Of a stretch of DNA of 54,163 nucleotides, positions 1-8,169 are shown piece by piece (within the stretch, counting starts at the first letter, position 1; each line of letters opens with the position of its first letter). The position numbers and the translations under genes were made by a program. Below the pieces are notes generated by a model. That model was given only the letters and a program-made list of their open reading frames with translations. It did no database searches and was not told where the DNA came from. The stretch is taken from assembly GCA_023396365.1 (NCBI GenBank), contig JAEWWL010000050.1, positions 1 through 54,163 of the forward strand. Direction: 5' to 3'. This DNA comes from Methanobacteriota archaeon. GTDB lineage: Archaea; Halobacteriota; Methanomicrobia; Methanomicrobiales; Methanomicrobiaceae.

Positions 1-165
1 TGCCGGATAGTTGTAGCTTCCAATAAATACAGACGGGCTTTCACCCATATAATTTTCAACAGGCTTTACCTGTGTTCTGGCATAAAAGCGGCTTATAACA
101 GGGCATCTTTTAAGGCCGCAAAAACCCCTTCCCTTGCAGCTTACACATAAGTTTGCCCTGTTCAT
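1..165 (-). CDS. nreA: DNA repair protein NreA-like, N-terminal fragment cut by window edge
   Basis: Only the first 55 codons are present; the gene continues beyond base 1. The reading begins MNRANLCVSCKGRGFCGLKRCP and continues with PSVFIGSYNYP. The CxxC...C...CP cysteine cluster followed by a PSVFVG-like block is the N-terminal signature I associate with archaeal NreA proteins, which act with PCNA in DNA repair. The ATG at 165 is preceded by GGAG at a usable distance, and an in-frame TAA lies two codons upstream, which fixes the start. It stands alone, 95 bp after the stop of the upstream gene. The family call rests on a short fragment; the symbol is my recollection of the signature, not a search. 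Confidence 0.65.
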   Translation of the reverse strand, partial: MNRANLCVSCKGRGFCGLKRCPVISRFYARTQVKPVENYMGESPSVFIGSYNYPA

Positions 166-260
166 CAATTATCGCTCCATAAATTTTGGTTTTTTATTTT
201 ATCCAGGCATGAAATAATATTTGTTTTGAAAAAAATTATTTTTATCAGGAGATCATTTTT

Positions 261-932
261 TTAAATTGATACCGAAAAATCACCATTTTTATATTCAGCG
301 ACTGCATCTGCCTCATACCATCCGGATTTAGGGCCGGTTAAAGTTAAATGAGCATAATTTGTATAGCTGTTTTCTTTTTGCGTTAAAAATGACCATTTAT
401 TCTCACCTTTTGCGGTGACAAAGATATCAACTCTGCAGTCAGGGTCTGCATCATATTTTGCATAGATATATGTCTGATATCCAGATACCCTGTTGTTGTC
501 TGAAAAATTCAGCACCGGCGATAAAAGAAGCGAGCCGGAGTCGTAATTTTGTGTATTGATAATAGCGCCTGCATCTGAAACTGCGCCAAAAGATGCATCC
601 CTTATTTTATCAGCAGAAATTTTTAACATCACACTGTCTTTTGCACCAAAAATCTCAGGCTTTAAGTCTTTGAGACCATATCCAAAACCACCGCTTATGA
701 CAGTTCCTATTGGCGATTCATCACGAGATGAAGGAAGTGGCAGAAACATTGCAACATCTTTTATCTCTGATGATGACGAGATTTTGACATCATAGCTGTA
801 AGTGCTCTCCGGAGTTATTCCAAGATAATCAAATCCCGCAGGATAGAAAAGTCCGGCAATAGTCATTGCTGCCGCCAGAATTATTATGAGGCCTGCTATT
901 ATCAGTGCAAGTATTTTCGCTGTGCTCTCCAT
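261..932 (-). CDS. membrane-anchored extracellular hypothetical protein
   Basis: A 223-residue protein I do not recognise. Residues about 7-30 form one strongly hydrophobic segment (ILALIIAGLIIILAAAMTIAG), an uncleaved signal anchor by appearance. The remaining 190 residues are polar, rich in Ser/Asp/Tyr and beta-prone, without cysteine clusters except a single DPDCRVD. This suggests one membrane anchor with the rest outside the cell. The ATG at 932 has no clear Shine-Dalgarno sequence. It lies 61 bp downstream of the glycosyltransferase on the same strand, with a T-rich terminator-like stretch between them, so co-transcription is uncertain. No function can be assigned. Confidence 0.7.
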   Translation of the reverse strand: MESTAKILALIIAGLIIILAAAMTIAGLFYPAGFDYLGITPESTYSYDVKISSSSEIKDVAMFLPLPSSRDESPIGTVISGGFGYGLKDLKPEIFGAKDSVMLKISADKIRDASFGAVSDAGAIINTQNYDSGSLLLSPVLNFSDNNRVSGYQTYIYAKYDADPDCRVDIFVTAKGENKWSFLTQKENSYTNYAHLTLTGPKSGWYEADAVAEYKNGDFSVSI

Positions 933-993
933 TTATAAAACCGCTGTATTCCTATTCAGCGCAAAAAGACAAAAAGTCTTTGATTAAAAAAAT

Positions 994-2094
994 TCAGTCG
1001 CTTCTTTGGGCAATCTCTTCGATAAGCTTTAAGGTATTCACCCTTCCGTCCTCTAAGCTGAATAAGTGTGTCATGTTGGGCGGCTTTAATGCAAGAGCCT
1101 CATCAATTGCATCGCTTAGGCTTTTTTTTGTCACTTTGTCGCCCGGAATCATGATGCCCGCACCTATCTCCTCAATTTTGCGGGCGTTGTTCCACTGCTC
1201 GGGATGGTATGGATCGATTATCATCACGCAGGGCTTTTTAAAAATTAATGATTCATGAAGGGATGTAAGTCCCCCGTGCATAATCGTTAAGCGTGATTTT
1301 GACATGTGCCTTAGTATTTCCGGCACATATCCGTAAGGTCTGAAATTATTGGTCTCTTCCGGAAGGCCAGGGGTTGTTGAGAATACTTCAAATGTATGAA
1401 AAGGCCTTTCTTTGGATATTTCTTTTAGCATCTCATACATCGGAATCTTGAAAGGCTCGCCGCCGAAGCTTGCAAATATGGTTTCAGACTCTATCTCGTA
1501 TTCCAACGGGTTTACATCCATTATCGGGCCGATGAATTTGTACCTGTCGCGATCGGCGCTTTTAATATCAAGATTGTAGCCGCTGACCGTATTCGGAGGT
1601 GAAAAATCAGGAACTAAAACATTGTCGGGAAGAGAGAGGTATTTTTCAACAACACTGCTTAAAATATTCCAGTGCTTTGAGTTTTGATCTGTTGCGGACG
1701 CAAAGCGGTTCTGGTTTGTTATGAAAAGTGATGGTATTCCCTGGATTTTTGCTGCAGAAACAGCGGCATACATTGTATCTGCAATAAGAATATCAACTGA
1801 GTTTTCGGAAATCAGGCTTCTTATATGCCTAAGGGAGCGTGCAAGAGAGACCATTACCCCTTTTGAGGACCACATGGTCTTTGAAAGGCTGAAATATCCG
1901 CCATCACCTTCAAGCATGACTTCCCTGTAAGTCTCCGTGACACTGAATGCTCCCTGGCTTTTTATGAATTCATATGCCTTGCCATATGAAGCAAAAATAC
2001 AGGTATGACCAAATCTTTCAAGGTATCCGGCAAGTTTGGTGCAGCGCGAGGCATGACCAAGACCTTCGCCGCATACAACAAAAAGTATTCTCAT
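994..2094 (-). CDS. GT-B fold glycosyltransferase (MurG/family 28-like)
   Basis: A 366-residue cytoplasmic or membrane-associated sugar transferase by family resemblance. The N-terminus MRILFVVCGEGLGHASR is the glycine-rich first loop of MurG-like GT-B enzymes. The C-terminal half carries the nucleotide-sugar-binding part: FASFGGEP near residue 220, then HGGLTSLHESLIFKKPCVMI near 275 with the conserved HGG...E pattern. The open frame extends ten codons upstream, but the ATG at 2094 is preceded by CGGAGACTCGT, a good ribosome site, and matches the family N-terminus, so I place the start there. Substrate is unknown; lipid- or protein-linked glycan synthesis is the usual role. The downstream anchored protein (261-932) could be functionally linked but nothing proves it. 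Confidence 0.8.
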   Translation of the reverse strand: MRILFVVCGEGLGHASRCTKLAGYLERFGHTCIFASYGKAYEFIKSQGAFSVTETYREVMLEGDGGYFSLSKTMWSSKGVMVSLARSLRHIRSLISENSVDILIADTMYAAVSAAKIQGIPSLFITNQNRFASATDQNSKHWNILSSVVEKYLSLPDNVLVPDFSPPNTVSGYNLDIKSADRDRYKFIGPIMDVNPLEYEIESETIFASFGGEPFKIPMYEMLKEISKERPFHTFEVFSTTPGLPEETNNFRPYGYVPEILRHMSKSRLTIMHGGLTSLHESLIFKKPCVMIIDPYHPEQWNNARKIEEIGAGIMIPGDKVTKKSLSDAIDEALALKPPNMTHLFSLEDGRVNTLKLIEEIAQRSD

Positions 2095-2301
2095 ACGAGT
2101 CTCCGATTTACAGCAGAATATCATTTTTTAAAATTATAATCATATTAATCTGCTGAATTTCTCTAAGTATATATTTTATTTATTAAGACTTTAGTCTTTT
2201 TAATTTTGGTATTGAAAAAGCCAAAAAACACAAATACACGCCGGTTATTAATGAAAGCTGAAATCTCAGGACTGATAAACAAAAGATGAACAAAAAAATA
2301 G

Positions 2302-2375
2302 TGGGCTTGTTGAGATTCGAACTCAAGATCTCCGCCATGTCAAGGCGACGTCATAACCAGCTAGACCACAAGCCC
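2302..2375 (-). tRNA. tRNA-Val(GAC)
   Basis: The minus strand folds into a full cloverleaf: acceptor GGGCTTG pairs with CAAGCCC, followed by discriminator A. The anticodon stem CGCC/GGCG encloses the loop TTGACAT, giving anticodon GAC (valine). The T arm contains GTTCGAATC. No CCA is encoded and no intron is seen. The 5' flank contains an A/T-rich TTTTTATAAG that could serve as TATA box. Confidence 0.95.
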
Positions 2376-2789
2376 TCTTGTGCTGCCTTAGTGCTCTATT
2401 AGTTATGTAATTTGACTTATAAAAACAATTCTCTTTGAAGCGGCAATAACAGATTTTTGCAATATTTATTCCAGGTCTTAAATTAAATTAAGGTCTAGTA
2501 AAGAATCATCAAATCTTAAAAAAAAAGATTTTTTGTTTGTTAATATTTATCAGAGCATCTGCTTGTGCACTGCACATAAAAAGAGATTTCCAATCAGAAT
2601 TTTTCATGAAAAAAATACATTTAATGCAAACAGCCAAAAACATGCGTTATTAATTTAAGGCAATCTAAATCTAAAATATTGCCCTTTTAAAAAAAATATT
2701 TTTAGGATTCTTTGGATCTGTAATATTTCTGGTCTTTTTTTTAGCTTTTTGGTTTTACTGATTTTTTAAAACAGTTCTGCTTTTTTGCA

Positions 2790-3060
2790 ATTTGACCAGG
2801 GGCATGTCTGGCTGGCATACCAGTTCATAAATTTTGCCAAATCCTTTCGGATTTTAGGACATCTTCAAAGAGATCCTAAGGATGTCTTAGAAGAGTTAAA
2901 TATATGAATACAATCCTCCCCTGCACAGGGGGCCGGCCTCTGGTGAGAGCAGGCCAAAAAAACAAACCCGCAAGTGAAAAGCACTAAACTTTTAAATTAC
3001 TTTAAAGGTATGCTCTTTTTGAACAATGAGAGAACTTATGTCTTTCACTAAACCCCCATT
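2790..3060 (-). repeat. degenerate copy A of a structured leader element
   Basis: Read on the minus strand, this segment matches the leader of the secreted protein gene at 12403-12792. Shared blocks are CTTTTTGAACAATGAGAG (plus strand, about 3014-3032) and the G/C-rich core CCCC-loop-GGGGGCC (2918-2934). Paired arms are kept although sequence differs: CCCC/GGGG around a 6-nt loop (2918-2931), GGCC/GGCC (2935-2938 with 2952-2955) and TGAGAGA/TCTTTCA (3027-3047). It also has AAATCC-GAAA-GGATTT (about 2840-2856), a hairpin with a GNRA-type loop. No secreted-protein gene follows this copy. It may be an orphan RNA or a remnant. Confidence 0.5.
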
Positions 3061-3080
3061 AGAAATAGAAATTATTAATT

Positions 3081-3112
3081 AAAACGTCTTACGCCACCAT
3101 CCTCTACATATC
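3081..3112 (-). repeat. 32-bp dispersed repeat, copy 1
   Basis: AAAACGTCTTACGCCAC followed by CATCCTCTACATATC; 31 of 32 bases are identical to positions 6866-6897. On the minus strand it could read as a short peptide end (YVEDGGVRRF then stop). That would fit the tail of a lost transposase or other gene, but no longer frame survives. Confidence 0.6.
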
Positions 3113-3349
3113 GCTACATTTTGGGGGGGTTATAGTCATAATCGCCGAAAAAAATTAATAATTTTTGCAATTCAGATATACTTCTCTTATACCCTTTTTG
3201 CAAAAATCCCGGGGATTATCATTAAATCCCATATACCTTTTTTTACAGGCATGCTGCCTGAAAACCTTTAATTTGAGCTTATTTTGGCATTTTAGAGAGG
3301 GTTTTGAAGACTGGTTTTCAATAAGGGCAATAATTGGATTTTAGAGAGA

Positions 3350-3470
3350 TTAAAGCCCGGATCGCACCCCTGTAGTGGCCCGCTATTACCCTCTTTTTTT
3401 CAGACGATGTTTATATCAGGAAGGGGTGAGAAACCCAAATACAGGGCTTCTGTGAAGGTGCGGTTTTTGG
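3350..3470 (+). ncRNA. possible structured RNA (nested G/C-rich stems in A/T-rich gap)
   Basis: In an A/T-rich gap, AGCCC (3354-3358) pairs with GGGCT (3444-3448) and encloses CACCCCT (3365-3371) pairing with AGGGGTG (3422-3428). CGCACC (3363-3368) could instead pair with GGTGCG (3457-3462), which is directly followed by TTTTT. Two exclusive pairings for the same strand plus a terminal U-run resemble an attenuator. No similar known family is recognised; confidence is low. Confidence 0.3.
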
Positions 3471-3702
3471 CATTTTATGCTGCTTTAACGCCCTATTTAA
3501 GCATTACTGTATAATTTCATAGTGGTCATAAACAGCAATCCAAAAAAAAATATCCTCTCCAAAATATCATTTTTGCAAACCCTTTGCAATCCAAAAAAAT
3601 TAATCCCGGATTTTTTACAAATAAAACCTGATTTTTAGATTCACCATAACAGGATTTAAAAAAGAAGATTATAATGAAAAAAGTAAACCTTTTTTTTCAG
3701 CC

Positions 3703-4692
3703 TCATCTCAAATCCATCCTCATAAACCTGATATAAGCGATTCCAAAAAATACCACAGGATAGGCAATTAAAAACAGGATATATCCCCAGACTCTTCCAA
3801 GAATTTCAAACAAATCAGGTTCATATTCTGAATTGCTCTGCCCGTCTGACTCTGACCATAGATAGTACTTTGGATTGGTAAGAGCATTTGAAAGTTTGAG
3901 ATAATTTGCATTATATGTCACATAAAAAATAAGGTTTGTAAGCTCCATATTTCTCTGATAATATGAATTTGACTGCTCATAGTATTCATTTATCTCCGAA
4001 ACATCCATATTTTCGACATTTATAGATGGTTGTGGACCCATTACAACATTTACCGCATAATTTCCAACGGAATATACAACACTTGTAAGCAAAAGAAGAA
4101 GAAGCAGAGAATATATAAAAGACATCCCGCTTGTCTTTGCAAATGATGAAACCATAACGGACATAATAAATATTCCACAAAGATAAAGAATTGTTACAAG
4201 CCAGAATACAAATATAAATCCAAATTCATCCAGTCCCGGAACTATACTATACATAAGGAGAATTCCAAAAGTCAAAAGAAATACAACGCTGACTGCAAAT
4301 ATTATTGCAATTATTCCACCCAGAGCTTTTCCATTTATTATCTCATCCCTGTAAACAGGAACAGAGATTATGGCCTTCATAGAACCGGTCTCTCTTTCCT
4401 TTGTTATCAGATCAAATCCCAATACAATCGCAATAATTGATCCGAATATTGAACTGCCTGCAATACCGGAAGATATTCCCCCAAAAATATTCTGACCAAG
4501 TGGCAAACCAAACAAAGAATAGCCATTAGGGGTACTGAGGTCGTCAAGAGTTTCAAAATATGTTCCAATCTCTTTGAAGACGAATATTTCAGCAAATATC
4601 AACATCATTATTAAAAGTGCAAGAAAACGATGACTTGTTATATGATCCTGGAATTCCTTAAACCCAATTAAAGTGATTCTTTTAAAATTCAT
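3703..4692 (-). CDS. ABC-2 type permease, second permease of module 2
   Basis: A 329-residue membrane component of an ABC exporter, NosY/ABC-2-like. It has six or so hydrophobic segments, a long extracytoplasmic insertion between the fourth and last ones (about 215-290), and two blocks shared with the other three permeases in the window: the cytoplasmic stretch ITKERETGSMKAIISVPVYRDE then INGKALGG, and the C-terminal FFGIAYIRFMRMDLR. The ATG at 4692 has GGAG upstream and follows the previous permease by 13 bp, so the two are co-transcribed and probably form a heterodimer served by the ATPase at 5726-6649. Substrate unknown. It is the last gene of the unit; T-runs follow. Confidence 0.85.
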   Translation of the reverse strand: MNFKRITLIGFKEFQDHITSHRFLALLIMMLIFAEIFVFKEIGTYFETLDDLSTPNGYSLFGLPLGQNIFGGISSGIAGSSIFGSIIAIVLGFDLITKERETGSMKAIISVPVYRDEIINGKALGGIIAIIFAVSVVFLLTFGILLMYSIVPGLDEFGFIFVFWLVTILYLCGIFIMSVMVSSFAKTSGMSFIYSLLLLLLLTSVVYSVGNYAVNVVMGPQPSINVENMDVSEINEYYEQSNSYYQRNMELTNLIFYVTYNANYLKLSNALTNPKYYLWSESDGQSNSEYEPDLFEILGRVWGYILFLIAYPVVFFGIAYIRFMRMDLR

Positions 4693-4705
4693 ATAATATT
4701 TCTCC

Positions 4706-5722
4706 TTACCTCAGATCCATTCTCATAAATCTCACATATGCAATTCCAAAAAACATTAAAGGCCACATTATAAAGACAATTATCTTTATCCATTTATCAC
4801 CGATAATCTCCCAAATTGTCGGTTTTTCAACATTTTTTGCAAGATCAGGATTAAGTGCAAAATTAATAAATCCAATTTTTTTAGTAATTACATAATTAGA
4901 GGGCAGAGTAATCGCACTTGCAATATCATTATACACACTTTTTATTGAGAACATATTGAAAAAGTCATGGATTTCTACCTTTTTTTGATCATATCCTGCC
5001 TGAATATTATTAAATGATTCTGACTGCAATTGTGATCCCAAATCATAATCATTTTCAGAAGGCTCAGAACCAAGAATAAGAGATTTTCCTAATTCACCAC
5101 CTCCAATAGGAATAATATACATAAGTGCCAAAACAATCAACAGAGATAAAATAAGTGCACCACTGCTTGTTTTTGCAATAACAGATGACATCAATGCAAG
5201 GGAAAAACTGTAGGCCATAAAAAGCATTGTAAGAAGCCAGATTGCACCTATTAACAGCACCTCATCAAAATTTGGAACAATTCCAAGTATCAAAAATATT
5301 GCAACGACTGTCAGAAATCCTGTCAGAGTAATTATACTAATTGTTATTATTCCACCAATGGCTTTTCCATTAATAAGTTCATCACGATATATTGGCCTGG
5401 AAAGCATAGTTTTTAACGATCCCCCTTCTCTTTCTCCGGAAATAAGATCAAATCCTATTGCAATCCCAATTATGGCCCCAAGTCCTTCTATTCCAAAAGA
5501 GTTTGAAATTTCATTGAAAACTTCAAGTATCGAAGGAAAAAAGAGAAATCCAGTCTGTCCGTTTTTGTAGTTTTCCAGCGAGTTATTATAGTTATTTACG
5601 CCATTCGAGGCAGCAACCCCGAGTACAAGACATGTAATCAGGAGAATTAGCAAAAATCTTTTACTGGTTATATGATCAGACAATTCCTTTTGGGAGATTG
5701 TAGCAAGTCTTGCAAAATCCAA
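4706..5722 (-). CDS. ABC-2 type permease, first permease of module 2
   Basis: A 338-residue ABC-2 permease with an N-terminal cytoplasmic helix, then hydrophobic segments and a long extracytoplasmic loop (about 215-290). It has the shared motif ISGEREGGSLKTMLSRPIYRDELINGKAIGG and ends FFGIAYVRFMRMDLR. The start is TTG at 5722 (reading MDFARLATISQKE), only 3 bp after the ATPase stop. Its ribosome site AGGAGGG lies inside the last codons of the ATPase gene (VYRRE), so translation is coupled. It pairs more closely with the first permease of module 1 (9204-10217) than with its own partner by motif wording, as expected for a duplicated module. Confidence 0.85.
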   Translation of the reverse strand: MDFARLATISQKELSDHITSKRFLLILLITCLVLGVAASNGVNNYNNSLENYKNGQTGFLFFPSILEVFNEISNSFGIEGLGAIIGIAIGFDLISGEREGGSLKTMLSRPIYRDELINGKAIGGIITISIITLTGFLTVVAIFLILGIVPNFDEVLLIGAIWLLTMLFMAYSFSLALMSSVIAKTSSGALILSLLIVLALMYIIPIGGGELGKSLILGSEPSENDYDLGSQLQSESFNNIQAGYDQKKVEIHDFFNMFSIKSVYNDIASAITLPSNYVITKKIGFINFALNPDLAKNVEKPTIWEIIGDKWIKIIVFIMWPLMFFGIAYVRFMRMDLR

Positions 5723-5725
5723 TCT

Positions 5726-6649
5726 CTATTCCCTCCTGTAAACTTTAAGGAATAAATCTTCAAGACCCGGCCTGTCAAGATACATCTCGGTAATTCCGGA
5801 GCAGTTACCCTCAAGCTCTTCTGCAAGAGCTTTTCTGATGTCCTTTTTCACCCTGATTTCAATTCCGTTTTCAAGCCTTTCAACTCCCAGAATTTCAGGA
5901 TTTGAGATTGTTTCCACAAAGTCATACACACCAGGGTTTATTGATCTGATAACAATTTTCTGCGGGGTGTTGCTCTGCAAAATCAGTTCATCCTCGACCT
6001 CTTCAACCGATCCCTTTGCAACAAGACTTCCCTGTGAGATTATGCCAAGTGTGGTGCACACAGCCCTTACTTCCGATAAAATATGAGAGCAGATAAGAAC
6101 AGTTTTTCCTTCCTTTTCAAGCTCTTTTATAATTTCCCTGTATCTTAAGACACCTTCTGGATCAAGGTTTGCTGTGGGTTCATCAAGAATCACGACTTTT
6201 GGATCGTTTAAAAGAGCAAGTGCAAGACCAAGCCTCTGGTTCATTCCACGCGAGTATTCGCCTACTTTTTGTGTGACGTTATTTAGTCTTACACTTTTGA
6301 GAAGAATTTCGATTCTTTCTTCTCTCTCACTTTTTGTCATAGGGTAGAATTTACCCAGGTAATCGAGGTTTTCGTATCCGGTAAGATTTTTATAAAATCC
6401 CACATCTTCAGGAAGGTAACCTAGTATCTCTTTTCCCTTGAGAGGATTTAGTGCAACGTTAACACCGTCTATTGTGCAGCTTCCCGATGTCGGCTCAATC
6501 ATTCCGGTAAGCATCAGGATTGTTGTACTCTTCCCCGCACCATTAGGACCTAAGAATCCAAAAATTTCGCCATCTAAAACCTCCATGTTCAGGTTGTCGA
6601 CAGCTCTTTTTCCATTGTAATCTTTTACAAGGTTTTCTGTTTGTATCAT
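5726..6649 (-). CDS. ABC transporter ATP-binding protein, module 2
   Basis: A 307-residue cytoplasmic ATPase of the CcmA/NosF-like exporter class. Walker A is GPNGAGKST (about 36-44), signature YSRGMNQRL, Walker B VVILDEP, with D-loop ANLDPEG and switch His in CSHILSEV. The last ~90 residues form the C-terminal extension typical of drug/lantibiotic-type ABC-2 systems. It should energise the two permeases that follow immediately. The start at 6649 follows a purine-rich leader (ACGGAGGGAAGACGGGGAAAA). The 295-bp upstream gap contains the shared operator-like motif at 6739-6763 and the second 32-bp repeat, so this module can be transcribed separately from the PepSY gene. Confidence 0.93.
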   Translation of the reverse strand: MIQTENLVKDYNGKRAVDNLNMEVLDGEIFGFLGPNGAGKSTTILMLTGMIEPTSGSCTIDGVNVALNPLKGKEILGYLPEDVGFYKNLTGYENLDYLGKFYPMTKSEREERIEILLKSVRLNNVTQKVGEYSRGMNQRLGLALALLNDPKVVILDEPTANLDPEGVLRYREIIKELEKEGKTVLICSHILSEVRAVCTTLGIISQGSLVAKGSVEEVEDELILQSNTPQKIVIRSINPGVYDFVETISNPEILGVERLENGIEIRVKKDIRKALAEELEGNCSGITEMYLDRPGLEDLFLKVYRRE

Positions 6650-6738
6650 TTTTCCCCGTCTTCCCTCCGTATTTTATTTTCATCCGTAACAGTAAATACA
6701 ATAATTACCTTTTATTGCTGTTTATACAAGGTATTTTT

Positions 6739-6763
6739 GGGGCAAAAACCGAACTGAAAAAAA
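6739..6763 (-). promoter_or_regulatory. operator-like motif, copy 1 (upstream of ABC module 2)
   Basis: On the minus strand the site reads T-run then CAGTTCGGTTTTTGCCCC, 90 bp before the ATPase start and just downstream of an A/T-rich TTAATTTTTTT that could be a TATA box. It matches copies at 13256-13279 and 13703-13725 nearly base for base, and a diverged one near 15028-15054, all in the same orientation relative to the following gene. Confidence 0.6.
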
Positions 6764-6865
6764 TTAATTCATTTTCCAGCCAGCAGAGATTGCTTTAACA
6801 ATACCGGATATTTTTAGAAGTTGTGACTTTCACATCTCTACAGGTTAAAATTTAATCTAATTATA

Positions 6866-6897
6866 AAAACGTCTTACGCCACAATCCTCTACATATC
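6866..6897 (-). repeat. 32-bp dispersed repeat, copy 2
   Basis: AAAACGTCTTACGCCAC then AATCCTCTACATATC, one mismatch to 3081-3112. It lies between the PepSY gene stop (6944) and the operator-like motif upstream of the ATPase, so it belongs to the intergenic or leader region rather than to a gene. Confidence 0.6.
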
Positions 6898-6943
6898 AAT
6901 AAAAAAGAAAATTGCAGAACAATTTATCCAAAAAAAATGAAAA

Positions 6944-8092
6944 TCAGGAGGCGTATGTAGCCATACGTTCTTTTTCTTCTTCAGTATAAGAAGGTATTAT
7001 AATCCCCCGGTATCTTAACCCAATAATCTCCCCTGTATGAGCATCAATATTAGCCACTGTTATACTTCCGGAATGTTCTTTACGCATATCTTCATCATTG
7101 AAGTAAACATGCCAGACCAGTTTTACGGGTTCAGGATTTTTAACAAAAATCGTTTCGGAACTATCCCACGTAAGTGAAGGACCATATGAAAGATAAGCAA
7201 ATTTAAAATCCTCTCCAGGATATTCTTCAGAAATTTTATTTTCAAATATTTTCTTTGCATTATCAAAAGTGATTGATGGTTCCGGCGAGAGAGTAGTCAT
7301 TTTTTTTAATAGATCATAATTTTTAGAATCATCAGAGTAGTATATTACAGCATCTTCACCCAAATCATACCTTATAATCAAATTATCAGTTAAATAGCCC
7401 ACACCATTATAAGAAAAATCTATTTCAAAAAAGGCAACTCCTCTACCCTCATCTCCCTTTTGGGAGAAATTATAATCATATTCAGATAAGAAATCTTCAC
7501 CTTTTACTTTTTTTATGAATTCAATTGATTTTTTTTCTGCATCTTCATAAGGGATTAAATTTTCGTCAGATGAAGGAACAATATACCCTTTTGGCTTATA
7601 GAGTGATAGCTCTCCGGTTTTAGAATTAATTTTTATTTCAACTATATTATTGAATAATGGATCTCCATATTTCAAAAGGCCATTTGTTCTTTTTAAAACA
7701 GAAATGGAGTAGTTTTCAAATGTTGCATTAACATTATCAAATATAATATCAGGAGGTACATAGCCATCAGAATCTTCGAAATGACCATTAAGAGTATTTA
7801 TATCAACATACGGGAATATCCGCATTATTTCCTTTTTTGCAAGTTCAATAAGTTCTTTTTTTGTATTTTCATCATAAGGCGGATTTACATCAGGCCATGG
7901 TGTTTTTTCAGAAGTGATTTCAGCAGGCTCTGCAGGAGTCAAATCCTGAGAAGAAGAGGAAATTTCCGTTGGCAAAGAGGTTGTAGAAATCGTATTTTCT
8001 GTCTGTTCTGTAAGAATTTCTGTACAGACTGAAACTGCAACAGCAAATATGCAAATTAATGCCAAAATTATGATTGAAATTTCTTTTCCCAT
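6944..8092 (-). CDS. secreted PepSY-type domain protein of module 2
   Basis: A 382-residue exported protein. A hydrophobic signal segment (about 4-23) ends in AVSVC, a weak lipobox-like site, followed by a Ser/Thr/Glu-rich linker. The body looks like tandem PepSY-like units: YEDAEKKSIEFIKKVKG near 185 and ITFDNAKKIFENKISEEYPG near 280, with PVKLVWHVYF and the closing IDAHTGEIIGLRYRG. PepSY domains are known as propeptide/inhibitor or signal-binding modules outside the membrane. The frame begins at 8116, but ATG 8092 is preceded by GGAGTCAAT and gives the better signal peptide. It has a clear paralogue at 11191-12336 at the same relative position, 5' of the ATPase. Confidence 0.75.
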   Translation of the reverse strand: MGKEISIIILALICIFAVAVSVCTEILTEQTENTISTTSLPTEISSSSQDLTPAEPAEITSEKTPWPDVNPPYDENTKKELIELAKKEIMRIFPYVDINTLNGHFEDSDGYVPPDIIFDNVNATFENYSISVLKRTNGLLKYGDPLFNNIVEIKINSKTGELSLYKPKGYIVPSSDENLIPYEDAEKKSIEFIKKVKGEDFLSEYDYNFSQKGDEGRGVAFFEIDFSYNGVGYLTDNLIIRYDLGEDAVIYYSDDSKNYDLLKKMTTLSPEPSITFDNAKKIFENKISEEYPGEDFKFAYLSYGPSLTWDSSETIFVKNPEPVKLVWHVYFNDEDMRKEHSGSITVANIDAHTGEIIGLRYRGIIIPSYTEEEKERMATYAS

Positions 8093-8169
8093 ATTGACTC
8101 CAAAATTATTCTGCATTTTATAGTGAAATTCTCCTATATATCAGAAATTAAAAGAATATTTTAAGAGAT

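Larger units (their letters stand above)
2376..3702. other. 1.3-kb gene-free region with several repeat and RNA-like elements
   Basis: No credible gene is visible here. The stretch is very A/T-rich with long homopolymer runs, interrupted by G/C-rich islands at about 2910-2955 and 3354-3465, which are annotated separately as a leader copy and a candidate RNA. A hairpin-like GGCAAT...ATTGCC lies near 2661-2686, and CAGGCATGCTGCCTG near 3247-3261 forms a 6-bp stem. The sequence GCAATCCAAAAAAA occurs twice (about 3535 and 3586). The 3' end holds T-runs on the minus strand (around 3676-3681) suitable as terminator for the ABC operon ending at 3703. Confidence 0.6.
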
